Part shown: in pieces, positions 22,801 through 34,640 of the stretch
How positions within the stretch are numbered: position 1 is the first letter of the stretch
How the letters are laid out: every line of letters begins with the position of its first letter
From: Meconema thalassinum
Taxonomy: Eukaryota; Arthropoda; Insecta; Orthoptera; Tettigoniidae
DNA length: 64,000 nucleotides
Direction: 5' to 3'
Assembly: GCA_946902985.2 (NCBI GenBank)
Contig: OX336392.1
Coordinates: forward strand, 22,046,716-22,110,715
Translations under genes and position numbers: made by a program
Notes under the pieces: model-generated
Seen by the model: only the letters and a program-made list of their open reading frames with translations
The model's database searches: none
Told to the model about the DNA's origin: nothing

Positions 22801-24275
22801 CAATGGGGATCGAAGATAAATGTGGAGAAGAGCAAAACAGTGGTGATGAGTAGAGATAAGAAAGAAGGAAAAGGAGTAATCAAAGTAGGAGATAAGGAAA
22901 TGGAAGTAGTGAAACACTTCAAATACTTGGGAAGTGAACTGACTGAAGATGGAAGACTAGATTTGGAAATTAGCAGAAGAATACAACTCGTGATTGCTTT
23001 CTACCAACATGATGATGATGATAATTGTTGTTTTAAGGGGCCTAACATCTAGGCTATCGGCCCCTGATGTTTTGCGTGATCGTGAAGATGAAAATGAAAT
23101 GCAAACTTAAAACTACCAACCTACATACTAGAAGAAGAAATGGAAAACTAAAGGAGAATAAGGCAAATAAAGGACAGGAGGAAAAGAAATGCCCTCAACC
23201 CTCGAAGAATGCGGATTGAGGGACTTGGAAGGAAGGAGAGCTATGAAAGGCAGATAGGAAAGTGAAAGAGGAGAGGGTCCGCCCCGAAGGTAAGGGACAA
23301 AAGGGGAAAACGGACCCAGCTCAGGAATCCCTCGGGGTCGCCAACTCCCGAACTCACCAGCCGTGAGCCCCTGAGGGTGTAGCATTATCTAGGGTGCACC
23401 AAAAGTGGTGGGGCTACATACACCCGGCCTCCTTGAGGGCCTTGAGCAGAAGGCAGGAGATAACAGGAAAAGAAAAAGAAGGCTGACCCCTCGCAGAAGG
23501 AGGGAATCAGAAAAGATGAGACAAGGGCCACTTAAGGCGGGAAAGGAAGAGACTCCCTAGGCCTCGGATACCCTAATACCGTCGGGGTCGGAAGAGAACA
23601 AGAGTTGACCAAGTGAGGTCGACAGGAAAGAAGACAGAGATGAGCCCGGCACAAGTAAGTGGAAGCAATGCCGGACTCAGCTGGGGTCCCGTGGTCACCA
23701 ACCCACTTCCCACTAGATGTGAGCCCCTGGGGGGTTTCTACCAACAGGTACGGGGACTAGTATGGAACAAGGATATACCAATTAAGGCTAAAGAAGTTAT
23801 GTACAAAGCATATTATGTTCCTATAATGACATATGCAGCAGAAACTTGGACAATGACTAAGAGGGAAGAGAGCAGACAGAGTACAAGCAGCTGAGATGAG
23901 ATTTCTGAGAAGTATGGTCCAGAAAACGAGGAGGGACAGAGTGAGAAATGAAGATATACGGAAAGAACTGGGAGTACAGAAACTAAATGACAAACTGGAT
24001 CAAAACTGATTGAGATGGTTTGGACGTGTCAAACGGATGAATGAAGTAAGGCTACCAAGACGAGCACTGGAACGACGGTTGACAGGGAAGAGAGGACGAG
24101 GAAGACCAAGAATGCGTTATATGGAATCGGTGGAGAATAGTATTAGAAAACGGAACCTGGATTGGAACACTGTGTCGGAAGAGGAATGGTGGAACGACAG
24201 AACAAAGTGGAGAGGAACCATATTTGCCCCCACCCAGTGTCAACTGGAAAAGGGGAAATGAAGATGATGATGATG
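22801..24275 (+). pseudogene. 5'-truncated LINE, C-terminal RT and tail, interrupted
   Basis: Remnant of a non-LTR retrotransposon ORF2. The first part (22801-23009) gives the end of the RT domain (EKSKTVVMS ... VVKHFKYLGSELTEDG). After the inserted element it resumes at 23747 (VRGLVWNKDIPIKAKEVMYKAY, YAAETWTM) and continues to the C-terminal WFGRVKRM / GRPRMRY region ending near 24260. A frameshift near 23870 and a stop at 24006-24008 break it. The 3' end is a short (ATG)n tail. The clade is not assigned. Confidence 0.8.
22998..23746 (-). mobile_element. 725-bp retroposed insert with 12-bp target duplication
   Basis: The identical 12-mer TTTCTACCAACA occurs at 22998-23009 and 23735-23746, and the LINE frame continues when the piece between is removed. 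Read on the minus strand the insert ends in a (CAT)n tail near 23010-23020, next to a GGGCCGATAGCCTAGATGTTAG-like block that recurs as a repeat in many insects. Two GTGAGCCCCTG blocks inside (23364 and 23719) suggest internal duplication. No coding content. It is a younger insertion into the dead LINE. Confidence 0.75.
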
Positions 24276-24714
24276 ACCTGACACCCACTGTTTTAATAAA
24301 TATTTTCTGCTGCTCTTCTCTTTAGGCATTTTAAGGATATGCAGACTAAGAATAAAGTAACACACTAACAAAACTAACCCCAGGCTACTGGCTGTAGATA
24401 TGGTCCCTTCTTGAAATAACCAGGCAGGATGCTTGCGTAAAAAATTAGTTATTATTATTAATCTGTTGCTCAGAAAGTTGCTTACAAGGAATGTCCAACA
24501 CGCAGACGAAACCTATTTTGTTCAAGATGTGTTTTTAAATTATACGTAATTTCAACTGTATACGCTAAAATATGCTGTTATGTTCAGAATTATGCAAACA
24601 ATCCAATAATCCCTCAAAGTACAGCAGAGTCCCAAAAACTCGGCCTAATATGGACCACAGACTGGCCGAGTTTGTTATCAGGAATGGGGTTAAAAGGAAT
24701 AAGTACGAGTGTTC
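24276..24714. other. No gene seen
   Basis: AT-rich DNA. A short inverted pair built on ACTCGGCC/GGCCGAGT lies at 24639-24672. Nothing coding is recognised. Confidence 0.4.
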
Positions 24715-25070
24715 AAAGTACGTAGTTGGTAGCATGCTGAGCTTCTATTCCCAAGGTCGCGGGTTTAAAGCCGGCCGATGTCGTCGGATTTTTTAAGAGC
24801 GATAAAAATCCCTCAGTATGCCTTTCGGAGAGGAAGTAAAGCCGGCGGTCCCATGTCATAGATTTATGGCATGTTAAAGAACGTTCCACTAATTACACCT
24901 GCGTGAAGCTAAATTAATTATAGGTTAAACAACGCTCTAATTAGGTTCCTACGTTCGTCGCCAGGAGCCGACAGTAGTGGTATCTAGTAGCCAAGTTCTG
25001 AACTAGTAGTCGTTGACGGTGGCGTTTGGCAGCAAAAGTAGGAACTACTTGAAATTCAATGTCTTAAACA
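24715..25070 (+). mobile_element. tRNA-derived SINE, second family, head slightly truncated
   Basis: Starts inside the A box (CGTAGTTGGTAGCATGCTGAGC), then a B-box region GCGGGTTTAAAGCC, then the shared body and the tail AAAAGTAGGAACTACTTGAAA. It matches 32224-32590 over its length. Confidence 0.8.
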
Positions 25071-25599
25071 GATAACACACACCAAGACCGACTACAATAT
25101 CTCAGACCGTAACATCAAAACCAAGATGGCGGAAATCGTAGGGGAACAGCTGTAGCAACTGGCGGGCATGGCGCCATCGAAATAGCGGCAAATTCGAAGA
25201 CAAACATTCGCATATTTGATTAAATTCCGCCAGAAATTACAGGTATTTATGTAATAAGGCACAAATTCAATATGAAACCCTGACGTATTTCGCTACAAGC
25301 AACGAGAACAGACAGTAGCTAAAAATACAGACATAAATAAAGCAGAGGTAAGACATTATGTTAAAAAAATGCAAATATTTCTAAATGGAACTACAAGAAT
25401 AGTCAACCAACAACAAAGTCAACCCCTGACACTATACAGCCCATGAAGGGCCTAGGCAAATATAAAATGCAAATATAAATGGTTGTTGCTTATATTAGGG
25501 ACTACGACATCGTGGTCTTGTAGCCCCATGTATTTGTGTGCTAACCTGTGTTATTGTTATGGCTGAACTAGTGTGTTTGTAAATTGGGTATTGTAGTGG
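25071..25599. other. No gene; one short repeat fragment
   Basis: AT-rich. About 25493-25530 (GGTCTTGTAGCCCCATGTA) matches, in plus orientation, the repeat seen in minus orientation at 30386-30482 and 32611-32710. Otherwise nothing recognised. Confidence 0.4.
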
Positions 25600-25855
25600 G
25601 AAGGAAGCGGCCATGGCCTTAAGTTAGGAACCATCCTGGCATTCGCCTGGATAAGAAGTGGGGAAACCATGGAAAACCACTTCCAGGATGACTGAGGTGG
25701 GAATTGAACCCTCCTCTACTAAGTTGCTTCATGAGGCTGAGTGCACCCCATCCCAGCCCTCACATGAGAATTAAATTTCTTGGCAGAGCCGGAGAATCAA
25801 ACCCGGACCTCCGGGACGACAGCCAAGAATGCTAGGCACTACACAACGAGGTGGT
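25600..25855 (-). mobile_element. tRNA-derived SINE, first family
   Basis: Minus-strand head ACCACCTCGTTGTGTAGTG, B-box-like GGGTTTGATTCTCC, then the body motif GGTTCAATTCCCACCTCAG and TGGTTTTCCATGGTTTCC. It aligns by eye with the copies at 21051 and 32971. Confidence 0.7.
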
Positions 25856-25978
25856 CTAAAACAGAATGGTACCACTGAACAAAAGTAGAACGAGCGATAA
25901 TATTCTCTATAGTACATTAATTAGCCAAAATACCTTATCAAACAACGAGAAATAAATCAGGGAATGATGTTTTAAAAG

Positions 25979-26925
25979 ATGCTTCCTCCTCCGCTGTATG
26001 TGACCCACCCAGCCATCCCAAATAGCATTGTGACTCACAATTTGGCTTTAGGAGAGAAAGATGCACAATCCAGGCAATTCGAAGTCTTCAAACTGAGATT
26101 GCGTCTACCCTGTCAGTACCGAAGGGAAAGTTACAATCCATATTCATTGACTTCTCTAAAGCTTTTGACTCGATTAGCAGGAAGAAAATATTGGAAAAAC
26201 TAGACAGACTATTGAGAGGTAACAGCTACACTAAACATCTTGTCAAAAGTATTTTAGGCTCGAACAATATAGTCATTAATGATGGCATTACAACATCAAG
26301 CCCAATTGAGCAGACTACAGGCATGCTGCTACTCGTGTTATTTATCACTGCTATGGCAGATAATATCACAGATATATTATCAGAGCGGGTAATCTCATTT
26401 ATATACGCAGATGACATGGTGCTCGCTTCAAGTTCACAGGTCGAATTGCAATCTGCTCTCGACCCCTTTGAATTATGGGTGTTACACAATGACCTTAGGT
26501 TAAACAGAAACAAGACTAAATCTATGACCTTTAGGAAAGGGGGAAAGCCAGCAATTTTCCACATTGCAGGAAAACCGCTTGAGGGTGTACCACATTACAA
26601 GTAGTCCTACTTAGGTCCTACATTAGTCAACTGGCAATGTTTTCACACTGCAAATCAAGGATAGACCCAGCGTCACTACCAAAGCCTTCAACGACATAAA
26701 ACATTTGACTAAGCTATCTATAAAAACAGCCTTAAAACTTTTGCGGTTAAATGTTACCCGTATTGTGACTTATGGACTGGAGAGCATTTGGACACATTTA
26801 AATATGAAGTATTTGGAACAATATGGAGAAACTGAAGGCGACTTACATAAAGAAGGCCTTGGTTTTATCAAAGTATACACCTTCAAGACCGGTGTAAGAG
26901 GTGACTCGCGAGGTTTATAATGTAG
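25979..26925 (+). pseudogene. LINE reverse transcriptase fragment
   Basis: Remnant of a non-LTR retrotransposon RT. A frame around 26130-26190 reads IFIDFSKAFDSI, and the next frame (26191-26604) carries the palm with FIYADDMVLASS. After a stop at 26602, further LINE C-terminal similarity (TALKLLRLNVTRIVTYGLESIW) is readable at 26705-26920. At least one frameshift and several stops mean it is dead. About 50 bases at 25983 resemble 29124-29175 (CTCCTCCGCTGT ... CCACCCA), a possible shared element edge. Confidence 0.75.
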
Positions 26926-27789
26926 AAGAACTCAGACTTCAAATGCTGCTACCTTCTACTCCAGGATATGTAAAACTCATGGACACACTAGAGCCAAAGA
27001 ACATTGGTAGGATTTGTGCGCCACGGACACTATGATTTTTGACGATTGGAAGAGGGGGGGGGGGGGGGGGGTGCGAGCTGAGACCATTGAACTGTCGGTA
27101 CTATTGGAACAACTCCTCCCATGGTAACCCTCGCTGAAAACTGCTTCCTGGTGCACTGCCAGGCGTAACTAGTCGCACCAAAAACTGTCATACCATTTAA
27201 CTCTAGGTTGCATGTCAGCTGATATGTCGTGATTCTTTTCATATATTTGAACGTACGTACCTCTGTGCAACGTTATATGTATGGTATTTTCCAATAATAC
27301 GGTAGGTTTACGGTCTACTTTATTTCGAAGTAGCCTATTCTGCGTTTATGGATATGTCTTACATCAAATTTTGACATAGGCCTAAATAGCACGTATGACA
27401 AATACACGTAGGCCCTATTGTAGGTTATAAGTTATTAAGTTAGTCACAGAATTATAACCTACGTCTAGCTTATATTACAGATTTCCATGGAAACGCCCAG
27501 ATGTAGGCCTATTAAAGAAATGGGTTATAGCTGTGAAAACTTTTATAAACATGCTACTTGTTTCATTCAAATAGAAACAAACCACTGCTTAAAGATGATG
27601 CGGTACCTGCAATTTGCAATTTCCCACAGCATCGGCTTCAGCCACCCAAGAAAAGACCGAAAGTTATTGAACGACAAGTAGCCTAATATTTACTGTTACT
27701 TTCTTCATCAGCATAGGCATAAAATTTCACATTTTCCAGTATACTTTTATGATGTCAGTCTTGGAGACGATAAAAATAATTCGGCTTAA
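26926..27789. other. No gene; G18 homopolymer
   Basis: AT-rich with repeated TAGGCCTA words. An uninterrupted run of 18 G sits at 27054-27071. No coding motif. Confidence 0.45.
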
Positions 27790-28060
27790 GGGATCTTCCC
27801 TGCAGGACCTGTTCGTTTGCTGTATGACTTATGTGAGGTCGAAGTTTCGACCTGCTTTGAAGAAAAAGAAGCTTGTAGTTTTTACGTGACCGTTAATCTT
27901 GTGATCATGAGCCAAGGGACCTCCATTTTACGTGGAATCCGAACCACAGGACATGGCATTTCACTTCCAAAATCTCACTTGCAATGACCGTGAATCAAAC
28001 CTGGTCCACCTTGGTGAGAGGTGAATAGCTTGACCACTGCGCCACCATGCCCCATTGCTT
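27790..28060 (-). mobile_element. tRNA-derived SINE, third type
   Basis: Minus-strand head GGGGCATGGTGGCGCAGTGGT (A box) and GGTTTGATTCACGG (B box) at 27985-28056. The body extends left towards the purine-rich tail near 27800. The left edge is approximate. Confidence 0.55.
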
Positions 28061-28870
28061 TGAAGAATATTGAACATGTGGTTGTTTTGTATAAATAAAG
28101 CAGGCTATGTATTTTTGTTCACCAAGCATCTATTTAATTGTTTAGTTATAGGCTTATGCATATTCACACACATATGAATGTTGAATACCAATTAACATAC
28201 TTTTTCTTCTTTATTGTTAGTCATTACCAGCCTAACCTTATTTTTATTTTATTTTAATGTATGTACGACTTGCATTTTTTGCCAGTAGGCCTATAACTTA
28301 GTTATTGTGTATGCTGCCTTTGATCTAAGGATAAAATGATGAACAATCAGGCTGCAATATAATATTTAATGTTGGCATATATTCCTAGCCATTTTAAGTA
28401 TCAAATTACTATGATATTTTGAAATATGTATTTCGGCGTAAGTTCAGTTTAGTTTACCATTCGCCTAAATGTTCAAAAGTACCTCTTTTACTTGTATCTC
28501 GTCGTACATATGTACATCATCCTTTTGTTCGTATACGTCAAACTCTCCTCCTTATAAAATGTGTCGCACCAAAAAGTTCCATCATCCGTGTGACGAATGT
28601 TTGTGTGAGCGCTGTGGAGAACAATGTGGAAGATACCATGCTATATTCTGCACATTAAGACATGAATCTTTGATATTCCTAGGGAATAACAATTAGTTTA
28701 CTGTATGATTTTAGATTTTATTCATTATATGCATGGGCATTGGCTGCAATAAATCCCTTATTATTATAGGCTATAGGTGAATTTCCAGCTGTGGATGCCA
28801 TTATTCACATCAACCATCGTCAGAACAGTACTGCCAACCTCACCATTACGGTACTAGCCGCACCAACACT
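28061..28870. other. AT-rich stretch, mostly empty
   Basis: Apart from the small Cys-rich frame listed separately, nothing is recognised. Confidence 0.35.
28559..28696 (+). CDS. Small Cys-rich frame, doubtful
   Basis: 45 codons from ATG at 28559. It contains HPCDECLCERCGEQC, i.e. cysteines at residues 2, 11, 14, 16, 19, 23 and 31, a spacing that could bind zinc. There is no known family match, no visible splice signals and no second copy. Most likely chance or a decayed element fragment; it is recorded because of the cysteine clustering. Confidence 0.15.
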   Translation: MCRTKKFHHPCDECLCERCGEQCGRYHAIFCTLRHESLIFLGNNN

Positions 28871-28887
28871 CGACCATTCTAACCTAC

Positions 28888-29090
28888 GTTTTGTCCAATC
28901 CAATGGTTACAGCCTAACACGTCCAGATCAATGGTTTTGTATCAATCTGCCCCGATAGCTGCGCGCAATCAAAGCCGCAGCCTTCGATTTGTCCAATCCA
29001 ATGATTTTTTACAATGGGTACAGCTTAACGCATCCAGAACAATGGTTTTTGACAATGGTTACAGCCTAACGCGTTCCGACGACTGCCTTT
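28888..29090 (+). repeat. Degenerate tandem repeat
   Basis: Blocks such as TTTGTCCAATCCAATG, GGTTACAGCCTAACRC and GTCCAGATCAATGG recur at 28888, 28986 and 29045. The spacing is irregular, about 60-95 bases. Non-coding. Confidence 0.6.
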
Positions 29091-30385
29091 TTTTTAACAA
29101 CAGTGATCTGCTAATAGATGTAGTCTCCTCCGCTGTCTATAACCCACCCACCATCCCAATTTATAACACGACTTAGGCCTATATAGTGAAATTTCAGTTG
29201 TGTCGGCCAGTGGGCGTGGCTTATTTGACAAATAAGATATTGCCAACCCTAAGTATAGGTAAACACGGCCGTAGGTTGTTTGTTTTGAGCGTAGAGAGCT
29301 GTGAGATCGCACTCGCTTCTATCTGTATCGGGACATCCTGAACTAACTCCAACAGATGGCGCATAAGTACTCTCATTAGTACTTTATTTCAAATAGCATT
29401 TGCCAATAACACACAATTGATGTTACAAACTCTTTAAAATGAAAATTTACTGTATTATGAACTTGTCATTCTTCAAATTCGATGTGTATAGAATTCCAAC
29501 GGACATACATTCTATCTTATTAATGTTTTTAATACAAAAACAAACCTAACCAGCGACTAACGCCCCAGTCCCCCTTGCTTGTGGTAGCCTACTAACAGTA
29601 ATTTTCGGCCAGGCAGTAGGCCTACCTAACCTAGTAACAGACATAAATGTATATACAAAAACAGACCTAATCTGGGGAAAACTCCCCAGGCCCCCTAGCT
29701 TGTGATACTAACAGGAGCATAATTCTATTTACATACCTGTTGCATTTAAAATCACTGCTTCCATCAGATTACAGTACCCACTTGAATTTTTTCCACAAGC
29801 ACACAAAGATTATTGACACTTTAGAAGACACTGACACTGCTGGTATGTCATTAAAACTACCATCATCTACTTTAACAAACAGGAGTTGTGTAGGACGGTT
29901 GATTTGGGAAAATTGTCGAAATGGTATCAGGGGTTAGTATGGCAATTTTCATAACCACAAATTTAGGTTCGAAATGTTTAAGTTAACAAATACAACTGTT
30001 TTAACTTCGAAAATGATCCCGGTGAATATTTCTCATCCACTTCTCTTTCAAAGATTTGTCTTTAGGAAATTTAAAAGTTGAAGTATCTTCAGCAGTATTA
30101 AATTTACAGGCAGGTACACAGTAATGACAATAAACAGTCAATGCTTCTCACATTACGTATCTTCGGCATTTATAATTATTCACAGTGCACTTCACTACTT
30201 AAGGTACACTATTACAATATATAACAACTCGAAATCACTTGAAATATGCGACATTTGAACGAAATTCTCGCAGCAGACCCACTTAAATGTTGGTTGACCA
30301 AATGTAAACAATCCCCTACGATTTCCGCCATTTTCTACGATATCGATAGTGGCATTATGGTCTGATTTATTGTAGTCGGTCTTGC
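29091..30385. other. No gene; diverged duplicate segment
   Basis: Two related segments at about 29535-29605 and 29655-29720 share AAAACA.ACCTAA, then CCCC.GTCCCCCTTGCTTGTG-like text and ACTAACAG. No coding motif. Confidence 0.4.
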
Positions 30386-30506
30386 ACACACTAATACAGC
30401 CATCACAATTAACACCGGTTATCAGACAGATTCTACACACACCCAAAGTACACGGGCCTACATGACCGCGTTGTCGCATCCCCTAAACTTAAGAACCAAC
30501 CAACCT
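30386..30506 (-). mobile_element. Short interspersed repeat with (GGTT)n-type end
   Basis: 97 bases match 32611-32710 closely (CACACACTAATACAG ... ATGACCGCGTTGT). Both are followed by AACCAACC repeats, and a weaker relative lies at 59778-59815. The end-specific tetranucleotide repeat suggests a retroposed repeat 3' or 5' end. Confidence 0.6.
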
Positions 30507-30600
30507 CAGAAAATACAGTACTATATGTATTGTTTGGTTGCGAATACAGCAGAGATTAAACGGCCCAAATACCCTTAACCAAAGGAAAAGTACGGTTCGT

Positions 30601-30614
30601 ACTTTTATTTTTAT

Positions 30615-30646
<32 letters not shown>

Positions 30647-31330
30647 TTTATTAAATCGTTACAAATACACGCATTTAAAAAAAATCAGAATAACTGTACA
30701 CATTTTATGAATTTCCTTACACTTCCTACTCATTGTTTAACCTGTAAATTTACAATTATTAAATTATATTGTTACAATATGATAAAGACAGGTCGAAATA
30801 GGATATCAAATTCATACAGAGCAGGAAGATATATCACATATGCCACTAAAAGGTACAACCTTGTGTGTGGCAAGCATATCATTGATTACTATTTCAAAAA
30901 ATGGTATAATGGCTTAGCCGAATAACACATCCTATGTAAATGATGTATTCACTAAAAAATAATGAATAAGAAGGAAAATTGAATTTGTGTTTGTATAAAC
31001 TTGTAGGCTCAACTAATTATATTTTCAATTTTAATTTTGTTTTCTCTGAGAAAATGTTTTATATGCATCTTCAGGTTTGCATGATTTCCTTTAAATTCTT
31101 TTAATTTAATTGGGATAATGTTATATAATTTTGGTGAGAAATACAGAAAGTTACGTTTGGCTATACTTAACTTAGATTGATATAAAATAGAGTGATTCTC
31201 TGTAATACTTCTGGTTTCATGCCCGTGACTAACAAATTGAATTCTATTTCTATCTTTAAAAATGTATTTATATATTTCAAAAGCATACAATTGTTTAATG
31301 TTGAAGATCCATGGGGGCTTAGAGACTTAA
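30601..31330 (-). pseudogene. LINE 3' end with (TAAA)n tail
   Basis: Minus-strand frame 31009-31290 resembles the C-terminal tail of LINE ORF2 (GHETRS, NFLYFSPKLYNIIP). An AT-rich 3' UTR follows, and the piece ends in (TTTA)n on the plus strand at 30601-30650, i.e. a (TAAA)n tail on its own strand. It is 5'-truncated near 31330. The clade is not assigned. Confidence 0.6.
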
Positions 31331-31439
31331 CAACATGGAAATGAAAATTAATGAATACACAGTGTACCTGATAAGACAGACCTCAGAATGAAGGCATAAC
31401 GCTTTCTATAATGCAAATTAACTAGTCGACTGCAAAAAC

Positions 31440-31770
31440 TGGCTACACTTTAAAGAAATGCGTAATGTCCTGTTGTTTTCCGCACCGCACTCTGGCTTTT
31501 GCTGCTGCATCACCAAGACGACGAAGGAATAGTAAGGCCATTACCGACGCGCCTTGTTGTTCAAAATACTGAAGGGTGGTTCCAACCGACTTTAGTCCTT
31601 CGCTATGTGATATTTTAGGAGTTTGTACTGTGGAGCCCTCAACGTCGTCCTCATCTATTTCCGGCATTTTAAAATTAAATCTAACAGCAGCAATACTTTC
31701 TTGTCTTGCTCGGTATCATTCTGGAACCACTGTTGGACGTCATTTTCATTGGCTTCTGCACATCCAGGAA
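31440..31770 (-). pseudogene. Tigger/pogo-type DDE transposase, C-terminal remnant
   Basis: The minus-strand frame 31443-31667 reads ITHSEGLK-like text (KISHSEGLKSVGTTLQYFEQQG) followed by LLFLRRLGDAAAKARVRCGKQ and ITHFFKV, the conserved tail of Tigger-family transposases. Just upstream, in another frame, ENDVQQWFQND matches the preceding region. The catalytic core and DNA-binding half are absent, and a SINE lies beyond. It may relate to the pogo-type non-autonomous element at 60158-61456. Confidence 0.7.
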
Positions 31771-31837
31771 CTCTTTTCAGGAGGCCGAGTAAGTGTTTTC
31801 GCCCTGCCAGGGTGTGGCCGAGTTTCCGCGACTCAAC

Positions 31838-32172
31838 TGTATGAAAATGAAAATCCACAGCCTGCTTCCAGTATCTGACCGGGTCAGGAATGGAATGAAG
31901 CCCCCATCTAGCGGCGAGGATATGAACTGTGCCGGCTGCCGAGGCCTGACGCACTCCTCTGGGGCAATGATTAAATGAATGACAAATGAAATGAAAAGAT
32001 AGTGGAGTGTGTTGCTGGAATGAAATTTTGACAGGGAAAACCGGAGTACCCGGAGAAAAACCTGTTTGCCTCCGTTTTGTCCAGCACAGATCTCACATGG
32101 AGTGACCGGGATTTGAACCACGGATCCAGCCGTGAGAGGCCAGCGTGCTGCCGCCTAAGCCACGGAGGCCGG
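31838..32172 (-). mobile_element. tRNA-derived SINE, fourth type
   Basis: Minus-strand head CCGGCCTCCGTGGCTTAGGCG (A box), B box GTGGTTCAAATCCCGG, then CTCCGGGTACTCCGGTTTTCC. A body ending CATTCCTGACCCGGTCAGAT ... GTGGATTTTCATTTTCAT follows. It is full length by eye. Confidence 0.8.
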
Positions 32173-32223
32173 TATCTAGTGATGACTGTAGTAGTGTGTG
32201 TAACTCTTTTAGGGACGAGGTTA

Positions 32224-32590
32224 GCGGCTTCGGTGGCGTAGTTGGTAGCATGCTGAGCTTCTATGCCCAAGATCACGGGTTCAAACCCGGCCGAGGTCGT
32301 GGAATTTTTTAAGAGCGTTAAAATCCCTCAGTATGCTTTCCTTTGGAGGGGAAGTAAAGCCGGTGGTCCCATGTCATAGATTTATGGCATGTTAAAGAAC
32401 CTTCCACTAATTACACCTGTGTGAAGCTAAATTAGGTTAAACATTTGACAAACGCTCTTAGGTTCCTACGTTCGTCGCCAGGAGCCGACTGCGGTGGCAT
32501 CTGGTAACCAAGTTCTGAACTAGTAGTCGTTGACGGTGGCGTTTGGTGGCAAAAGTAGGAACTACTTGAAAATATTCAATGTCAGCAGTC
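32224..32590 (+). mobile_element. tRNA-derived SINE, second family, full length
   Basis: Head GCGGCTTCGGTGGCGTAGTTG (A box), B box ACGGGTTCAAACCCGG, shared body with CATGTCATAGATTTATGGCAT, tail AAAAGTAGGAACTACTTGAAA. It is the best-preserved member in the window. Confidence 0.85.
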
Positions 32591-32610
32591 CTTACTTGAA
32601 TTGAAAACAG

Positions 32611-32766
32611 AATCACACACTAATACAGTAATCACAATTAACACCGGTTATCAGACACATTCTACACACACCCAAAGTACATGGGGCTACATGACCGCGT
32701 TGTGGCAGCCCCTATGCTAAGGAACCAACCAACCAACCAACCAACCAACCAACCAACCAACCAACC
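32611..32766 (-). mobile_element. Short interspersed repeat with (CCAA)n
   Basis: Second copy of the repeat at 30386-30506. It is followed by an uninterrupted (AACC)n run at about 32725-32766. Confidence 0.65.
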
Positions 32767-32957
32767 AGGGACGAGGATAAGGTACAGTAGGTGCCCCGGG
32801 ACTTGAGTAAGGCGCTATCTGGGGGAAAAGCTACACTCAGGATAATCGCTGTCAGCGACGTGATTCGTACCTGCGATATCCAAACTGCTTCAGCTGCCCC
32901 TGCGACCGTGGTGCACGGCAAATGAACAGCAGCAACACATAATAACGGTTGCAGAAT

Positions 32958-33488
32958 GCTTTTACTTGATCTTCTCTTCTTTTCTTCTTCTTAGTCGTTT
33001 ACCCTCCAGGTTGGTGGAACCCACGGACTCAGCGAGGGAACTCACCACTACCGCCTCTACGGGCAGTGTCCTAGAGCTGGGAACATCTAATCGGAGTGGA
33101 TACAACTGGTGAGGTGTGATTGGCACCTCTCCCAGGCGGCCTCACCTGCAAAGCGAACAGGGGCCTCATGAGGGAAGGTAATGGATGGTCAGGATGGATA
33201 GGCAAGGCAGAGGGAAGCAGGCGGCCGTGGCCTTGAAGAAAGTACCATCGCGGTATTTGCCCGAAGACGAAGTGGGAAACCACGGAAAACCATTTCGAGG
33301 ATAGCTGAGGTGGGAATCGAACCCCCTCTACTCATTTGGAACACCCGAGGCTGAGTAGACCACGTTCCAGTCCTCAGACCACGTTTTTTTTAAATTTCGT
33401 GGCAGTACGGGGAATCGAACCCAGGACCTCTTGGGCGGCAGTTAACTATGCTGACCGCTACGCTACGGAGGCGACGCTTTTACTTGAT
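32958..33488 (-). mobile_element. tRNA-derived SINE with perfect 13-bp target duplication
   Basis: The 13-mer GCTTTTACTTGAT occurs at 32958-32970 and 33476-33488. The 505-bp insert 32971-33475 reads on the minus strand from a tRNA-like head (GCCTCCGTAGCGTAGCGGT, then GGGTTCGATTCCC) to a purine tail of GAAGAA type. Removing it joins an ATG at 32956-32958 in frame to the open frame that the palindromic element interrupts at 33617. Confidence 0.85.
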
Positions 33489-33617
33489 ACTGTTTTTAAT
33501 CGGTTCTGCCCTGGCCTGGAGCATTTGTTTTGCTGTGTCTTGTCTCAAAGTTCAAAAGTTGACTTAGATGTGAAAGTTCCGGCGGACGTCCGTCAAATGG
33601 TAAATTTATTTTCCAAG
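33476..33617 (+). pseudogene. Left half of an interrupted open frame
   Basis: Codons in the frame through 33597 (ATG) run open up to 33617, where the palindromic element begins. They continue open for 37 codons from 47696 to the stop at 47807-47809. The target duplication TCC AAG falls exactly on two codons of this frame. I do not recognise the protein, and it could be part of another element. Confidence 0.4.
33612..33617 (+). other. Target site duplication, left (TCCAAG)
   Basis: Abuts the first base of the element and is identical to 47690-47695. Confidence 0.8.
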
Positions 33618-34640
33618 AGTAGTGGAGTAGTGGTGCTTCTACTTCACTCCAGAACCCTCCTCTTACCACTACTAAGCCTCAGCCATGTTAAATATCTCTC
33701 GAACGCATGGTTCGATTTTGACAAATGAGGTGTCGTTGGACTCGGGATGACGGGGGCTTTGCTATGGACCACTCATTATATTTTAGAGAAAAAAAAAAGA
33801 ATTTTTGTTTTGGAAAATAGGCGATAGTTTGAAAACCAAACATGGTAGAACGATGTGCTATGGCTCAAACGAATGGTCTTTATGACCTTTATTTTCTATA
33901 ATAAAATTGTTTTACTTTTTATGTTTTTTTGAAAACACTCGAATTTTGAAAATCCTATATTTTGGAAACTAGAAATTATACAAAAAAGTTTGTTTGACGT
34001 AAATCAATAGTCCCTACTCCCTCTACCCCCAAAATAAATTTCAAGTCTCTAGGATGAAAATCTGTAGTAGTGGGGTTAGGACAGCGCTGCGCCACTTCTT
34101 TTTGAACCCTCCTCGTATTTGCCCCGAAGCTGATATCTCGCTAACCAATGGTCGGATTTGAACATACAGGGTGTCCTAGCACTCGTAGTCATGCCCCCTA
34201 CTTTCATATAGGCTCTTTATTTAATTAAACGACCAAAACAAAAAGGTCATGTGCTTTTAATATCTCACGAACCAATAACGCTAGAGGCGTGTTCGACAGG
34301 TCCAAGGATTCGGGGTGATGTCCTCTCTGCTATGGACCACTCGTTATAATTTTTAATAAAATTGGAAACTCGATTTTGGGGTAAACACGTGTTTTGTGTG
34401 ATTTTGCCGATATCTCACGAACCAATCATGCTAGAGGCGTGTACGACGGGTCCAAGGACTCGGGCTGATGTCCTCTTTGCTATGGACCACTCGTTGTAAT
34501 TTTAAAAAAAATTTGGAAACTCGATTTTGGGGTAAACACGTGTTTTTTGTGATTTTGCCGATATTTCACGAACCAATAACGCTAGAGACGTGTACGAGGT
34601 GTCCAAGGACTCGGGCTAACGCCCCGTTTCAAATGTGTTA
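33618..34640. repeat. Subterminal region with ~150-bp tandem repeats, left arm
   Basis: Units beginning ATATCTCACGAACCAAT start at 34260, 34410 and 34561. Each carries GGTCCAAGGACTCGGGCTGA, CTATGGACCACTCGTT and AAACTCGATTTTGGGGTAAA. A diverged relative lies at 33687-33785. The right arm has one unit fewer, which accounts for most of the arm-length difference. They are non-coding and could be binding sites for the mobilising machinery (inference). Confidence 0.75.

Noticed and set aside
30195..30479. 94-codon Cys-rich minus-strand frame
   Set aside because: It lies across a repeat that recurs at 32611 without keeping the frame.
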